From: Metapseudomonas otitidis
Lineage (GTDB): Bacteria > Pseudomonadota > Gammaproteobacteria > Pseudomonadales > Pseudomonadaceae
Assembly: GCF_900111835.1 (NCBI RefSeq)
Contig: NZ_FOJP01000020.1
Span: forward strand, 62,001-126,000
Length of the DNA: 64,000 nt
Direction: 5' to 3'
Numbering within the stretch: the first letter of the stretch is position 1; each line of letters opens with the position of its first letter. The notes under the pieces were generated by a model. It was not told the origin of the DNA, searched no databases, and saw only the letters and a program-made list of their open reading frames with translations. The position numbers and the translations under genes are program-made. Below, in pieces: positions 6,203 through 15,333 of the stretch.

Positions 6203-7804
6203 ATGAGCCGCAAGACCGTTGCCATCGGCTTCGTTGGCGCGACCCTGGACCGCATGGGCAAGGGCGCCGACCGCTGGAACAAATGGCGCCCCACTGTGGG
6301 CCTGTGCCAGCAGCCGGACCTGCTGGTGGACCGGCTGGAGCTGATCCACGGCAGCGATGCCCGCGACCTGGGCCTGTCCCAGCGCATCAAGGGCGACGTA
6401 GAGCAGGTGTCGCCGCAGACCGAGGTGCGCCTGCACGAGATGCCGCTGCGCAACCCCTGGGACTTCGAGGAGGTGTATGGCGCGCTGCATGACTTCGTCA
6501 GCGCCTACCGCTTCGACACCGAGCACGAGGACTACCTGGTGCACATCACCACCGGCACCCACGTGGCGCAGATCTGCTGGTTCCTGCTTACCGAGGCGCG
6601 CTACCTGCCAGCGCGGCTGGTGCAGACCTCGCCGGGCCGGCGCCGAGACGAGGATCGCCACAACATCGGCACCCATTCGCTGATCGACCTCGACCTGTCC
6701 CGTTATGACCGCATCGCCTCGCGCTTCCAGCGCGAACAGCTGGAAGGGCTGGAGCTGCTGAAGTCGGGCATCGCCACGCGCAACCCGGCGTTCAACCGCA
6801 GCATCGAGCAGATCGAGCGGGTGGCGGTGCGTTCGCGGGCGCCGATGCTGCTGATCGGTCCCACCGGTGCGGGCAAGTCCTTCCTGGCGCGGCGGGTGTA
6901 CGAACTCAAGCGGGCCAGGCACCAGGTGGCGGGGCGCTTCGTCGAGGTGAACTGCGCCACCCTGCGCGGCGACGGTGCCATGTCGGCGCTGTTCGGCCAC
7001 CTCAAGGGCGCCTTCACCGGCGCGCAGAGCGCCCGTGACGGCCTGCTGCGGGCGGCGGACGGCGGCATGCTGTTCCTCGACGAGATCGGTGAGCTGGGCC
7101 TGGACGAGCAGGCCATGCTGCTCAAGGCCATCGAGGAGAAGCGCTTCTTCCCCATGGGCGCCGACCGCGAGGTGGAGAGCGACTTCCTGCTGATCGCCGG
7201 CACCCACCGCGACCTGCGCACGCGGGTGGCCGAAGGGCTGTTCCGCGAGGACCTGTTCGCCCGCATCAACCTCTGGACCTTCGAGCTGCCGGGCCTGGCG
7301 GGGCGCCGCGAGGACATCGAGCCGAACATCGACTTCGAGCTGGAACGCCACGCCCGCGACCAGGGGCGCCTGGTGCGCTTCAACCTGGAGGCGCGGCGTC
7401 GCTACCTGGCGTTCGCCTGTTCCGCCGAAGCGCGCTGGAGCGGCAACTTCCGCGAGCTGTCGGCGTCCATCACGCGCATGGCGACCCTGGCCGACAGCGG
7501 CCGCATCGACGAGGCGCTGGTGCAGGAGGAGATCGACCGGCTGCGCCGCGCCTGGGGCCATGAGTCCGGTCCGGACGATGGCCTGGCGGCGCTGCTGGGG
7601 GAGCGCCTGGCCGAGCTGGACCGCTTCGACCGCTTGCAACTGGCAGCGGTGGTGGCGGTGTGCCGCGAGGCGAGCAGCCTGTCCGAGGCCGGGCGGCTGC
7701 TCTACGACGTTTCGCGCCAGGCCAAGGCGCAACCCAATGACGCGGACCGGTTGCGCAAGTACCTGGGCAGGTTCGGCCTGGAGTGGAAGGACCTGGCGCG
7801 GTAG
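6203..7804 (+). CDS. rtcR: RtcR, sigma54-dependent activator of RNA repair genes
   Basis: Senses RNA damage and activates transcription of the rtc operon with sigma54. It has 533 residues from MSRKTVAIGF (E. coli RtcR has 532). Residues 1 to about 180 form the RtcR sensor domain, a CARF-like Rossmann fold thought to bind RNA ends or a cyclic-phosphate ligand. An AAA+ domain follows with Walker A GPTGAGKSF, the sigma54-contact loop GAFTGA and Walker B MLFLDEIGE, then a C-terminal helical DNA-binding region. An ATG at 6197 directly abuts the GGAGGA ribosome-binding site, so the ATG 6 nt later at 6203 is preferred. It diverges from rsr. Confidence 0.95.
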   Translation: MSRKTVAIGFVGATLDRMGKGADRWNKWRPTVGLCQQPDLLVDRLELIHGSDARDLGLSQRIKGDVEQVSPQTEVRLHEMPLRNPWDFEEVYGALHDFVSAYRFDTEHEDYLVHITTGTHVAQICWFLLTEARYLPARLVQTSPGRRRDEDRHNIGTHSLIDLDLSRYDRIASRFQREQLEGLELLKSGIATRNPAFNRSIEQIERVAVRSRAPMLLIGPTGAGKSFLARRVYELKRARHQVAGRFVEVNCATLRGDGAMSALFGHLKGAFTGAQSARDGLLRAADGGMLFLDEIGELGLDEQAMLLKAIEEKRFFPMGADREVESDFLLIAGTHRDLRTRVAEGLFREDLFARINLWTFELPGLAGRREDIEPNIDFELERHARDQGRLVRFNLEARRRYLAFACSAEARWSGNFRELSASITRMATLADSGRIDEALVQEEIDRLRRAWGHESGPDDGLAALLGERLAELDRFDRLQLAAVVAVCREASSLSEAGRLLYDVSRQAKAQPNDADRLRKYLGRFGLEWKDLAR

Positions 7805-7911
7805 GGCGTGAAGGCGCGGGCTCACGGTGAGCGTGCCGATCCGGGCACAGCCGGTACCGGCGTGCTCGGCTATCCTGTCGGCCTTTTTCACCCGCCATGC
7901 AAGGATCGCCC

Positions 7912-8493
7912 ATGAGCCTTCCCCTGTCCGTCGAGCAGTTGCGCGAGCGCTGCGCCGCCGGAGACGCCTTCGATTACCTGTACTTCTGGGGCCACACCTC
8001 GGCACCGGGCGCGCCGCTGGGCAAGGCCTGCTTCAGCCAGTGGTTCAAGTCGCCCTTCGTGCTGGAGGGCGTCCGCTATGCCACGTCGGAGCACTGGATG
8101 ATGGCCGGCAAGGCACGCCTGTTCGGCGATGAGCCTGCACTGAAGGCCGTGCTCGCGGCGCGTACGCCGGCCGATGCCAAGGCCGTCGGGCGGGAGGTGC
8201 GCGGGTTCGATGAGGCCCGTTGGCTGGCCGCCCGCTTCGACCTGGTGGTGGCAGGCAACCAGGCCAAGTTCGAGCAGAACGCCGAGCTGCGCCGGGTGCT
8301 GCTGGCCACGGCCGGTCGGGTGCTGGTGGAAGCCAGCCCGGTGGACCCGGTGTGGGGCATCGGCCTGGCCGAGGCGGATGCGGCGGCCCGTACCCCGGCC
8401 ACCTGGCGCGGGCTCAACCTGCTGGGCTTTGCGTTGATGGCGGTGCGCGAGCGCCTGGCGGTGGCGCAGCCGATGCAGGAGGTGTGCGAATGA
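7912..8493 (+). CDS. NADAR family protein (YbiA-like)
   Basis: A 193-residue protein of the NADAR/YbiA family (PF08719). Family signatures visible are LYFWGH near the N-terminus, SQWFKSPF, ATSEHWMMAGKA, NQAKFEQN and the C-terminal EASPVDPVWGIGL. NADAR enzymes cleave N-glycosidic bonds: some act on riboflavin intermediates, and some remove ADP-ribose from guanine in nucleic acids. Which applies here is not evident. The start at 7912 is chosen over an ATG at 7897 because an AAGGA site lies 7 nt upstream. The stop overlaps the start of the SUKH gene (ATGA), so the two are translationally coupled. Confidence 0.9.
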   Translation: MSLPLSVEQLRERCAAGDAFDYLYFWGHTSAPGAPLGKACFSQWFKSPFVLEGVRYATSEHWMMAGKARLFGDEPALKAVLAARTPADAKAVGREVRGFDEARWLAARFDLVVAGNQAKFEQNAELRRVLLATAGRVLVEASPVDPVWGIGLAEADAAARTPATWRGLNLLGFALMAVRERLAVAQPMQEVCE

Positions 8494-9434
8494 ACGCCTT
8501 CAGCGCGGAAGACCTCCAGCGCCTGGCTCGGCATGGCCTGGTGCTGTTCGGCGGGCGGCTGATCCACCAGGCGCAGCCGCCCGTCACCGACGAGCAACTG
8601 GCCGAGGTGGAGCGCCGCGTCGGCCGCCCGCTGCCGCCGGCCCTGGTGCGGCTGTGGCGCGTCGCCTATGGCGGCGTGCTGGATTACGACCTGCGGGTGG
8701 ATTACCAGGGCCACATCCATCCCTATTCGCTGCGGGAGCTGTTCTACCCCGGCAGCGATGGCTACAACGACCTCTGGGGCTGGCTGGAGCACGAGCAGGA
8801 GTGGGCCCGGCAGATCGCCGAGGAGGAGGGCCGCGAGTGGGACGGGCGGCTGGACTTCCTGCCTATCGGCGGCTTCGAGTACCTGGAGCGGCTGTATGTC
8901 TGCGTCGAGCCCGGGGACTACTTCGGCCGCGTCTACGCCTGGAGCCAGGGCCTGCCGCCGGCCTGGGCGATGCGCCTGCACGAGGATGCCTTCGCCCGGG
9001 TGGCCGATGACCTGGAGGGGCTGTTCGCCCAGTTGGCCTACGAGCGCGACCCGCTGGCGGAGGATGCCGACGGTTCCGGCCTGGAGCTGCTGGAGGCGCT
9101 GATCCCGCTGGAGGAAGGCGATGCCGCCGACCAGGCCCTGGCCGAACGGGTGAAGGCCTGCCTGGGCGACCTGGTGCTGGATTGGCAGGCGGCGCTGGAC
9201 GCTGGCTCCATCGCTGCACGACCCGACCTGCAGCGCCTGGCCCTGGAGCATGCGGTGGAGGCCGACGACACGGCCCTGCTGGAGCGGCTGGAGGCGTCAG
9301 GTGTTGAGCTTGGCCAACTGATCCGCGGCGGGGTCAACGGGCCGGTGTTCGCCCGCCTGCTCAAGCAGGACGCGGCCCAGGCCTGGTTCGCCGCGCGCGG
9401 CATCGCGGAGCGCCAGCGCGAGGACGCTCAGTAG
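8490..9434 (+). CDS. SMI1/KNR4 (SUKH) family protein
   Basis: A 314-residue protein whose first 180 residues match the SUKH/SMI1-KNR4 fold: the VTDEQLAEVERRVGRPLPPAL helix followed by the LRVDYQGHIHPY and DFLPIGGFEYLERL strands. SUKH proteins often serve as immunity proteins against nuclease or ADP-ribosylating toxins, but many are housekeeping. The C-terminal third is acidic and helical with no recognised domain. It overlaps the upstream NADAR gene by 4 bp and the convergent DUF4105 gene by 7 bp. Pairing with NADAR suggests a defence or repair role, which is inference. Confidence 0.82.
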   Translation: MNAFSAEDLQRLARHGLVLFGGRLIHQAQPPVTDEQLAEVERRVGRPLPPALVRLWRVAYGGVLDYDLRVDYQGHIHPYSLRELFYPGSDGYNDLWGWLEHEQEWARQIAEEEGREWDGRLDFLPIGGFEYLERLYVCVEPGDYFGRVYAWSQGLPPAWAMRLHEDAFARVADDLEGLFAQLAYERDPLAEDADGSGLELLEALIPLEEGDAADQALAERVKACLGDLVLDWQAALDAGSIAARPDLQRLALEHAVEADDTALLERLEASGVELGQLIRGGVNGPVFARLLKQDAAQAWFAARGIAERQREDAQ

Positions 9435-11281
9435 TGGTACCAGCGCAGTTGCAGCATCACCTGGTTGTCGTCCCCGGCGAGGTGGCTGAACGAGCGCTCC
9501 GCCGACAGTCGCAGGCCCAGTTGTTGGCTCAGTTCCCACTGCTGGGCCAGTGACAGCCGGCGGCGCACCTCGCCGTTGTGGAAGTAGTCCCCGGCGGCTT
9601 CCAGGCTGAGGGTGCCGAGGCGGTTGTGCCAGAGCAGGCCGGTGTCGAAGCCGCCCGCGCCGGCGACGAAGGCGGCGAAGTCCGGGTTGTGTTCCACGCG
9701 GGCCGTGGCCAGTGCGTAGTAGAGCGCGTCGTCCCCCAGTTGCCAGGTGGCCCCGGCGCCGCCGTTGAGGTGGCTCGCCAGGGTTTCGTCGCCGTCCTTC
9801 CCGGGCACCCGCTCCAGGCCGCCGGCGACCTGCCAGGACCAGGGCTGCAGCAGGGCGGTGCGGGGTGTCAGCGAGCGGATGGTGGCGAAGTCCAGCTGCT
9901 GCAGTTGCCAGTGGTTTTCCTCGTACTGGCGCAGCTTGAGCTGGAGGATTTCGATCTGGGCCCCGAGGGGGAAGCCCGCCAGGTTGTCCTGCAGGTCGTG
10001 GTAGGCCATGCGCAGGCCGTACTCGGCGTAGGCGCGGTCTTCGCGGCTGCCCAGGCCCAGTTGCCAGGTGCGCGAGTCGTGGCCGTCCTCGGGCAGGGCC
10101 GGGCGTTCCACGTCGAGGGCGGGCGGCGGGTTGCGGTTGATCGCCTGCAGCAGCTGGAAGCCACGCTGTGCGCGGTCCTTGTCGCGCTCTTCGCCGGCGC
10201 TGCGGTAGCGGTCCAGGCGGAAGGCGGCATCCTGCACCAGCGCCCGGCGCGGGGCCGGCAGGGCCTGGAACTCGGGGGCCTGCAGCAGCGAGGCGTCGTC
10301 GGCCAGGCGCAGGGCCCACTGCTGTTCCACGGGCTCCAGCGGTTCGGCACGGACGGCCAGCTCCCGCTCGCGGGAGGGGCGGAAGTCGATGCGGTCCACC
10401 AGCCCGGCGCTCTTCACCGCGCGCACGGTGTCGGTAGGGATGGCGGTGAGGGGGAACTGCTCGGTCAGCTCGGTGCCGGGGCGGGCGATCTCCAGCAGCT
10501 CCAGCAGGCGGTAGGAGCAGTTCTCGTCGAAGAAGAAGTAGTCGAAGCGCACCTGCTTCAGTTCCCACACGTGCTCGACCATGCGCCCGGTCTCCTCGGG
10601 GCTGAGGTTGAGCCGGTACTCCCACAGGTCGCGGTTCTCCAGGCGGCTGTATTCCTTGAGTTTGTCGCGGTAGGGGACCAGTGCGAAGAGCCCGGGGTAG
10701 CCGCCCATCAGGCCTTTCCAGGCGTAGAGGATGCTGTTGTCGGCGCCTTCGATGAAGGCACCGAAGTTGAGCGCGTAGCTGAGCAGGGCGGTGTTGTTCT
10801 CGTCCACATCGCTCTGGTCGATGCGCAGCAGGGTGTGGCCGAACATCGAGGAGGGGCTGTTGAGGTAGGCCGCCGGGAACACCAGCACGGTGCTGTGGGG
10901 GTTGATGTCCTGGAACCACTGGCGGTATTCGCTGCACGCCGGGGCGGGCAGGTCGCGCAGGTCCAGCTGTTCGCGCAGCCAGCGGGTGCGGGCGGGGTAG
11001 ACGCACTGGGGGTGGCGGTCGCCGAGGGCCGGGTCCTGGTACAGCGCCTGGACGGTGGCGCCGAGTTCCGCTTCCGGGCTGTGTGCGCCCTCGGGTGAAA
11101 GGAAGAAGCGCCCGTCGTCGACGTAGCTGCGCCAGCCGCCGAGCTTGCCGCGCTCGTAGTGGCCGAGGGCGATCCAGTAGGGGTCGTTGGCCAGGCGCTG
11201 CAGTGTCTCCACGGGGATGGGCGTGGCGGCCAGCAGGGCATTGCAGGTGAGCAGCAGCGGGAGAAGGAGGATCCGTTTCAA
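9428..11281 (-). CDS. DUF4105 envelope protein with C-terminal barrel-like region
   Basis: A 617-residue exported protein. The start is a TTG at 11281 giving the signal peptide LKRILLLPLLLTCNALLA before ATPIPV; no ATG fits, and the ribosome-binding site (GCGAG) is weak, so the start is provisional. The DUF4105 domain lies around residues 120-290, including PSSMFGHTLLRID and a FDENCSYRLLELL segment with a conserved Asn-Cys. The C-terminal part alternates short amphipathic strands and ends in an aromatic residue (LRWYHY), as in outer-membrane barrels. The function is unknown; the family contains putative papain-like thiol hydrolase folds. It is convergent with the SUKH gene. Confidence 0.78.
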   Translation of the reverse strand: MKRILLLPLLLTCNALLAATPIPVETLQRLANDPYWIALGHYERGKLGGWRSYVDDGRFFLSPEGAHSPEAELGATVQALYQDPALGDRHPQCVYPARTRWLREQLDLRDLPAPACSEYRQWFQDINPHSTVLVFPAAYLNSPSSMFGHTLLRIDQSDVDENNTALLSYALNFGAFIEGADNSILYAWKGLMGGYPGLFALVPYRDKLKEYSRLENRDLWEYRLNLSPEETGRMVEHVWELKQVRFDYFFFDENCSYRLLELLEIARPGTELTEQFPLTAIPTDTVRAVKSAGLVDRIDFRPSRERELAVRAEPLEPVEQQWALRLADDASLLQAPEFQALPAPRRALVQDAAFRLDRYRSAGEERDKDRAQRGFQLLQAINRNPPPALDVERPALPEDGHDSRTWQLGLGSREDRAYAEYGLRMAYHDLQDNLAGFPLGAQIEILQLKLRQYEENHWQLQQLDFATIRSLTPRTALLQPWSWQVAGGLERVPGKDGDETLASHLNGGAGATWQLGDDALYYALATARVEHNPDFAAFVAGAGGFDTGLLWHNRLGTLSLEAAGDYFHNGEVRRRLSLAQQWELSQQLGLRLSAERSFSHLAGDDNQVMLQLRWYHY

Positions 11282-11405
11282 CGGGCGGCTCGCTTTGCCT
11301 GGGGAAGGGGGCGAGCTTTCGTGAAGGGCGGGGCGGGTGTCAAGCAAGGTCAGGCGAGGGATTTTCGCAAGCCGTGACGGGGCTCGCCGCCACACGCGGA
11401 ACGCC

Positions 11406-11435
11406 TTGCCACGCGCTTCCGGCGAGCGCCAGAAT
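11406..11435 (+). promoter_or_regulatory. Possible promoter of asrA
   Basis: TTGCCA (11406-11411) and CAGAAT (11430-11435) are separated by 18 bp, 36 bp before the asrA start codon. The match to sigma70 is moderate. The P. aeruginosa orthologue is stress-linked, but no clear sigma32 element is seen here. The divergent 189-bp region contains no gene. Confidence 0.3.
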
Positions 11436-11470
11436 GCGGCCATCTCCCGCGTCGCCCACAAGGATTCCCG

Positions 11471-13984
11471 ATGCCCGCTCCATTCGCTGCTTCCCTTCGC
11501 CTGGCTCCTGAGGCGCTCACCCGCTGCTTCGACGCTGGCCAGTTCTCCTTCACCACCACCGACGACCTCGAGCCCTTCCGTGGCGTGCTCGGCCAGGAGC
11601 GCGCGGTGGAGGCCCTGCAATTCGGCGTGGCGATGCCCCGCGCCGGCTACAACGTCTACGTCATGGGCGAGCCGGGTACCGGCCGCTTCTCCTTCGTGCA
11701 GCGCTACCTCAAGGCCGAGGGCAAGCGCCTGGCGACCCCGGAGGACTGGGTCTACGTCAACCATTTCGACGAGCCCCGCGAGCCCCGCGCGCTGCGCCTG
11801 CCGCCGGGCGAGGCGAACGCCTTCATCGCCGACATCGGCCAGCTTGTGGATAACCTGCTGGCCACCTTCCCGGCGGTGTTCGAGACGCCCACCTTCCAGC
11901 AGAAGAAGAGCGCCATCGACCGCGGCTTCAACCAGCGCTATGACCGCGCGCTGGACGTGATCGAGCGCCTGGCCCTGGAGAAGGACGTGGCGCTGTACCG
12001 CGATGCATCGAACATCGCCTTCACCCCGATGAAGGACGGCAAGGCGCTGGACGAGGCGGACTTCGCCCAGTTGCCGGAAGCCGAGCGCGAGCGCTTCCAC
12101 GATGACATCGCGCTGCTGGAGGAGCGCCTCAACGAGGAACTGGCCAGCCTGCCGCAATGGAAGCGCGAGTCGAGCAACCAGCTGCGCCAGCTCAACGAGG
12201 AGACCATCACCCAGGCGCTGCAGCCGCTCTTGGCACCGCTCTCGGAGAAGTACGCGGAGAACGCCGGTGTGGTGGCTTATCTGCAGGCGATGCAGGTGAA
12301 CCTGCTGAAGACCGTGGTCGACCAGTTGCTGGACGACAAGCCGGACGTGCAGCGCCGCGAGATGCTGGAGGAGCAGTACTGCCCCAGCCTGGTGGTGGGG
12401 CACCCCGATGGCAGCGGGGCACCGGTGGTGTTCGAGCCGCACCCGACCTACGACAACCTGTTCGGGCGCATCGAGTACGGCACCGACCAGGGCGCGCTCT
12501 ACACCAGCTATCGCCAGCTGCGCCCGGGTGCGCTGCACCGCGCCAACGGCGGGTTCCTGGTGCTGGAGGCGGAGAAGATGCTCAGCGAGCCCTTCGTCTG
12601 GGATGCGCTGAAGCGCGCGCTGCATTCGCGCCAGCTGAAGATGGAGTCGCCGCTGGCCGAGCTGGGCCGCCTGGCCACCGTGACCCTGACGCCCCAGGTG
12701 ATCCCGCTGCAGGTGAAGGTGGTGATCATCGGGTCGCGCCAGCTGTATTACACGTTGCAGGACCTGGACCCGGACTTCCAGGAGATGTTCCGGGTGCTGG
12801 TGGACTTCGATGAAGAGATCGACTTCAACGAGGAGACCCTGGAACAGTTCGCCCAGTTGCTGAAGACCCGTACCACCGAGGAAGGCATGGCGCCGCTGAG
12901 CGCGGATGCCGTGGCGCGCCTGGCGACCTACAGCGTGCGCCTGGCGGAGAACCAGCGGCGGCTGTCGGCGAAGATCGGCGACCTGTTCCAGCTGCACAGC
13001 GAGGCGGACTTCCTGCGTCAGCTGGCCGGTGAGCCGGTGACCAACGCCGAACACGTGGAGCGGGCGCTGAAGGCCAAGGCCACGCGCACCGGCCGGGTGT
13101 CGGCGCGCATCCTCGACGACATGCTGGCCGGCACCATCCTGATCGACACCGAGGGAGCGGCCGTGGGCAAGTGCAACGGCCTCACCGTGCTGGAGGTAGG
13201 GGACTCGGCGTTCGGCGTGCCGGCGCGGATCTCCGCCACCGTCTACCCCGGCGGTTCGGGCATCGTCGACATCGAGCGCGAGGTCAACCTGGGCCAGCCG
13301 ATCCACTCCAAGGGGGTGATGATCCTCACCGGCTACCTGGGCAGCCGCTACGCCCAGGAGTTTCCCCTGGAGATTTCCGCGAGCATCGCGCTGGAGCAGT
13401 CCTACGGCTATGTGGACGGCGACAGCGCCTCCCTGGGCGAGGCCTGCACGCTGATCTCGGCGCTGTCGCGCACGCCGCTGAAGCAGTGCTTCGCCATCAC
13501 CGGTTCGATCAACCAGTTCGGCGAGGTGCAGGCCGTGGGCGGGGTGAACGAGAAGATCGAAGGCTTCTTCCGCCTGTGCGAAGCCCGGGGGCTGACGGGC
13601 GAGCAGGGGGTGATCATTCCCCACGCCAACGTCACCAACCTGATGCTCGACGAGCGGGTGGTGCAGGCCGTGCGCAAGGGCCAGTTCCATGTCTACGCCG
13701 TGCGCCAAGCCGATGAGGCCCTGAGCCTGCTGGTGGGCGAGCCGGCCGGTGCGCCGGACGAGAAGGGCCGCTTCCCGGCGGGCAGCATCAATGCACGCGT
13801 AGTGGCCCGCCTGCGGGAGATCGCCGAGATGGGCATGGAGGAAGAGGAGAAGGCCCCCGTCAAGGAGGCGGAGGCTGTTGCTGCTGCCGTCGCTGCCGAG
13901 AAGGCACCGGAGCCCGCCAAGCCGAAGCGCAAGGCGCCCACCCGGAAGGCACCTGCGGCCGACGGTGGCAAGGCCTCGGAATGA
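11471..13984 (+). CDS. asrA: Lon-like ATP-dependent protease AsrA (AAA_32 + Lon_C)
   Basis: An 837-residue Lon-family protease lacking the classical N-terminal LAN domain. A P-loop variant GEPGTGRFSF (near residue 66, Arg where Lys is usual) starts the AAA_32 region. A long coiled segment spans residues 150-260. The ATPase resumes around 330-470, and the C-terminal Lon protease domain carries the catalytic Ser in DGDSASLG (near 652) and the Lys in NEKIEGF (near 695). A charged Lys/Ala/Pro tail ends the protein. It corresponds to P. aeruginosa PA0779/AsrA, linked to the tobramycin-induced heat-shock response. An AAGGA ribosome-binding site precedes the ATG. Confidence 0.93.
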   Translation: MPAPFAASLRLAPEALTRCFDAGQFSFTTTDDLEPFRGVLGQERAVEALQFGVAMPRAGYNVYVMGEPGTGRFSFVQRYLKAEGKRLATPEDWVYVNHFDEPREPRALRLPPGEANAFIADIGQLVDNLLATFPAVFETPTFQQKKSAIDRGFNQRYDRALDVIERLALEKDVALYRDASNIAFTPMKDGKALDEADFAQLPEAERERFHDDIALLEERLNEELASLPQWKRESSNQLRQLNEETITQALQPLLAPLSEKYAENAGVVAYLQAMQVNLLKTVVDQLLDDKPDVQRREMLEEQYCPSLVVGHPDGSGAPVVFEPHPTYDNLFGRIEYGTDQGALYTSYRQLRPGALHRANGGFLVLEAEKMLSEPFVWDALKRALHSRQLKMESPLAELGRLATVTLTPQVIPLQVKVVIIGSRQLYYTLQDLDPDFQEMFRVLVDFDEEIDFNEETLEQFAQLLKTRTTEEGMAPLSADAVARLATYSVRLAENQRRLSAKIGDLFQLHSEADFLRQLAGEPVTNAEHVERALKAKATRTGRVSARILDDMLAGTILIDTEGAAVGKCNGLTVLEVGDSAFGVPARISATVYPGGSGIVDIEREVNLGQPIHSKGVMILTGYLGSRYAQEFPLEISASIALEQSYGYVDGDSASLGEACTLISALSRTPLKQCFAITGSINQFGEVQAVGGVNEKIEGFFRLCEARGLTGEQGVIIPHANVTNLMLDERVVQAVRKGQFHVYAVRQADEALSLLVGEPAGAPDEKGRFPAGSINARVVARLREIAEMGMEEEEKAPVKEAEAVAAAVAAEKAPEPAKPKRKAPTRKAPAADGGKASE

Positions 13985-14095
13985 TCTGACAGACGGTTTG
14001 ACGCCGTGCCAGGGAGGGCGCGGCTGGTCAGGCTTCGAGCAAGGCCCCGCAGCACAGGCGGGGCGGCGCTTCGGCGGTTTTGCCGACATTCATTC

Positions 14096-14112
14096 CACAG
14101 GGTTATCCACAG
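14096..14112. repeat. 17-bp repeat with DnaA-box-like core, copy 1
   Basis: CACAGGGTTATCCACAG contains the consensus DnaA box TTATCCACA (14103-14111). An identical 17-mer occurs at 14606-14622, so the two flank the small gene at 14193-14534. A further TGGATAA lies 17 bp downstream on the other strand. The 13985-14192 gap otherwise holds only a GCCCCGC/GCGGGGC hairpin (14044-14064) without a T run. Confidence 0.6.
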
Positions 14113-14192
14113 AAGGCGTGGATAAGAATTCCTCGCTTTCCCAGGTTTTCGGGGTGTAGGCTGGGCGCCAGGTCCACGCGAGGAATGTCGTC

Positions 14193-14534
14193 ATGTCCCG
14201 CACCCTCTGCCTTACCCGTCAATGCCTGGGGCTGGTCACCCGTATCGAATGCGTGATCCTGCCGCTGGCCGGTGACAACGGTCTGTGGACCCTCATCTGT
14301 GCGGCCGGCATTTCCGGCACCCAACCTTCTGCCATTCGCGCCCAGGGCCCGTTCCATGGGCCTTTCGTCGCCGAATCGGTGATGGCAAGCATCGCGGATT
14401 GCCTGGGCGAGCTGGGCTACTGCCCCTGCGAGGAACCCATGACCTGGCGCCTGCACCAGCAGGCGGAGCTGCGTCGCCTGAACCAGACGCGAGGGCGCAC
14501 GCTGGGGAATTGCCTGTCACGCCCGGACAGTTGA
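14193..14534 (+). CDS. Conserved small hypothetical protein (113 aa)
   Basis: A 113-residue protein with no signal peptide or membrane segment, beginning MSRTLCLTRQCLG. It contains five Cys (positions about 6, 11, 20, 36, and a CLGELGYCPCEEP cluster near 78-82), so metal or disulphide binding is possible. A GAGGAA ribosome-binding site lies about 8 nt upstream of the ATG. The coding strand is the only one with a plausible start here. I cannot assign a function. Confidence 0.65.
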   Translation: MSRTLCLTRQCLGLVTRIECVILPLAGDNGLWTLICAAGISGTQPSAIRAQGPFHGPFVAESVMASIADCLGELGYCPCEEPMTWRLHQQAELRRLNQTRGRTLGNCLSRPDS

Positions 14535-14605
14535 TGGCGGTTTTTCGCGCACCCGTTGCAAGGCCGCAGGCGCAGGCGGTGGCAGCGATCCTTGCAGTGC
14601 TCATG

Positions 14606-14622
14606 CACAGGGTTATCCACAG
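14606..14622. repeat. 17-bp repeat with DnaA-box-like core, copy 2
   Basis: Identical to the 17-mer at 14096-14112, with the DnaA box TTATCCACA at 14613-14621. It sits about 55 bp upstream of a TATACT -10-like hexamer (14678-14683) that probably drives the yqhA-like gene. Confidence 0.6.
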
Positions 14623-14716
14623 CTTTCGGGGATATTTCCGGGCGTTTCATTCTGTTTTTCTGTAGGAAAGTGCTCGCTATACTCGCCGCCATTTCCACCC
14701 CCTGCTGCGAGGCTCC

Positions 14717-15211
14717 ATGGAACGCTTTTTGGAAAACTCGATGTACGCGGCGCGCTGGCTGCTGGCGCCCATCTACTTCGGCCTGTCGCTGGCGCTGCTG
14801 GCGCTGGCGCTGAAGTTCTTCCAGGAGATCTACCACGTCATTCCCCATGTCTTCGAGAAGACCGAGGGTGAGCTGATCCTGGTGCTGCTCTCGTTGATCG
14901 ACATGTCCCTGGTGGGCGGCCTGCTGGTGATGGTGATGTTCTCCGGCTACGAGAACTTCGTGTCGCAGCTGGACATCGACGAGAACAAGGAGAAGCTCAG
15001 CTGGCTGGGCAAGATGGACTCCGGTTCGCTGAAGATGAAGGTGGCGGCGTCCATCGTGGCGATCTCGTCCATCCACCTGCTGCGGGTCTTCATGGATGCG
15101 CAGAACATCGATAACGACAAGATCCTCTGGTACGTGGTGGTGCACATGACCTTCGTGGTCTCGGCGTTCGCCATGGGCTACCTGGACAAGATGAGCAAAA
15201 GCAGCCACTGA
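14717..15211 (+). CDS. UPF0114 / YqhA family inner-membrane protein
   Basis: A 164-residue integral membrane protein of the UPF0114 family (TIGR00645, PF03350). The N-terminus [20 protein letters not shown] is diagnostic. Four hydrophobic segments are visible, near residues 12-35, 50-75, 107-125 and 136-155. It includes the conserved SGYENFVS loop and an ISSIHLLR segment. The function is unknown in all members, although a channel-like role has been speculated. A -10-like TATACT lies 34 bp upstream of the start. Confidence 0.92.
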   Translation: MERFLENSMYAARWLLAPIYFGLSLALLALALKFFQEIYHVIPHVFEKTEGELILVLLSLIDMSLVGGLLVMVMFSGYENFVSQLDIDENKEKLSWLGKMDSGSLKMKVAASIVAISSIHLLRVFMDAQNIDNDKILWYVVVHMTFVVSAFAMGYLDKMSKSSH

Positions 15212-15333
15212 ACCTTGCTGCAACGGCCGCCCGCCCGCCTTCCAGGCCGGCAGGCGGTTTCGTTTCCGGGGTAGGGCGGTGCGGGGGGCTGTGCTAGTCT
15301 GGCCGACCTTTTTTCCCTGTGCGGAGCCCGGCC

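Noticed and set aside
6203-6760. CARF-type domain as a sign of a CRISPR system
   Set aside because: It is the sensor domain of RtcR. No repeat-spacer array or cas gene is present in the window.
11282-14089. Upstream extension of the DUF4105 frame antisense to asrA (total 1553 codons)
   Set aside because: The signal peptide begins at 11281 and everything upstream is the shadow of asrA.
14096-14622. Replication origin suggested by DnaA boxes
   Set aside because: Only two boxes, no AT-rich unwinding region, and no dnaA, dnaN or gidA nearby.
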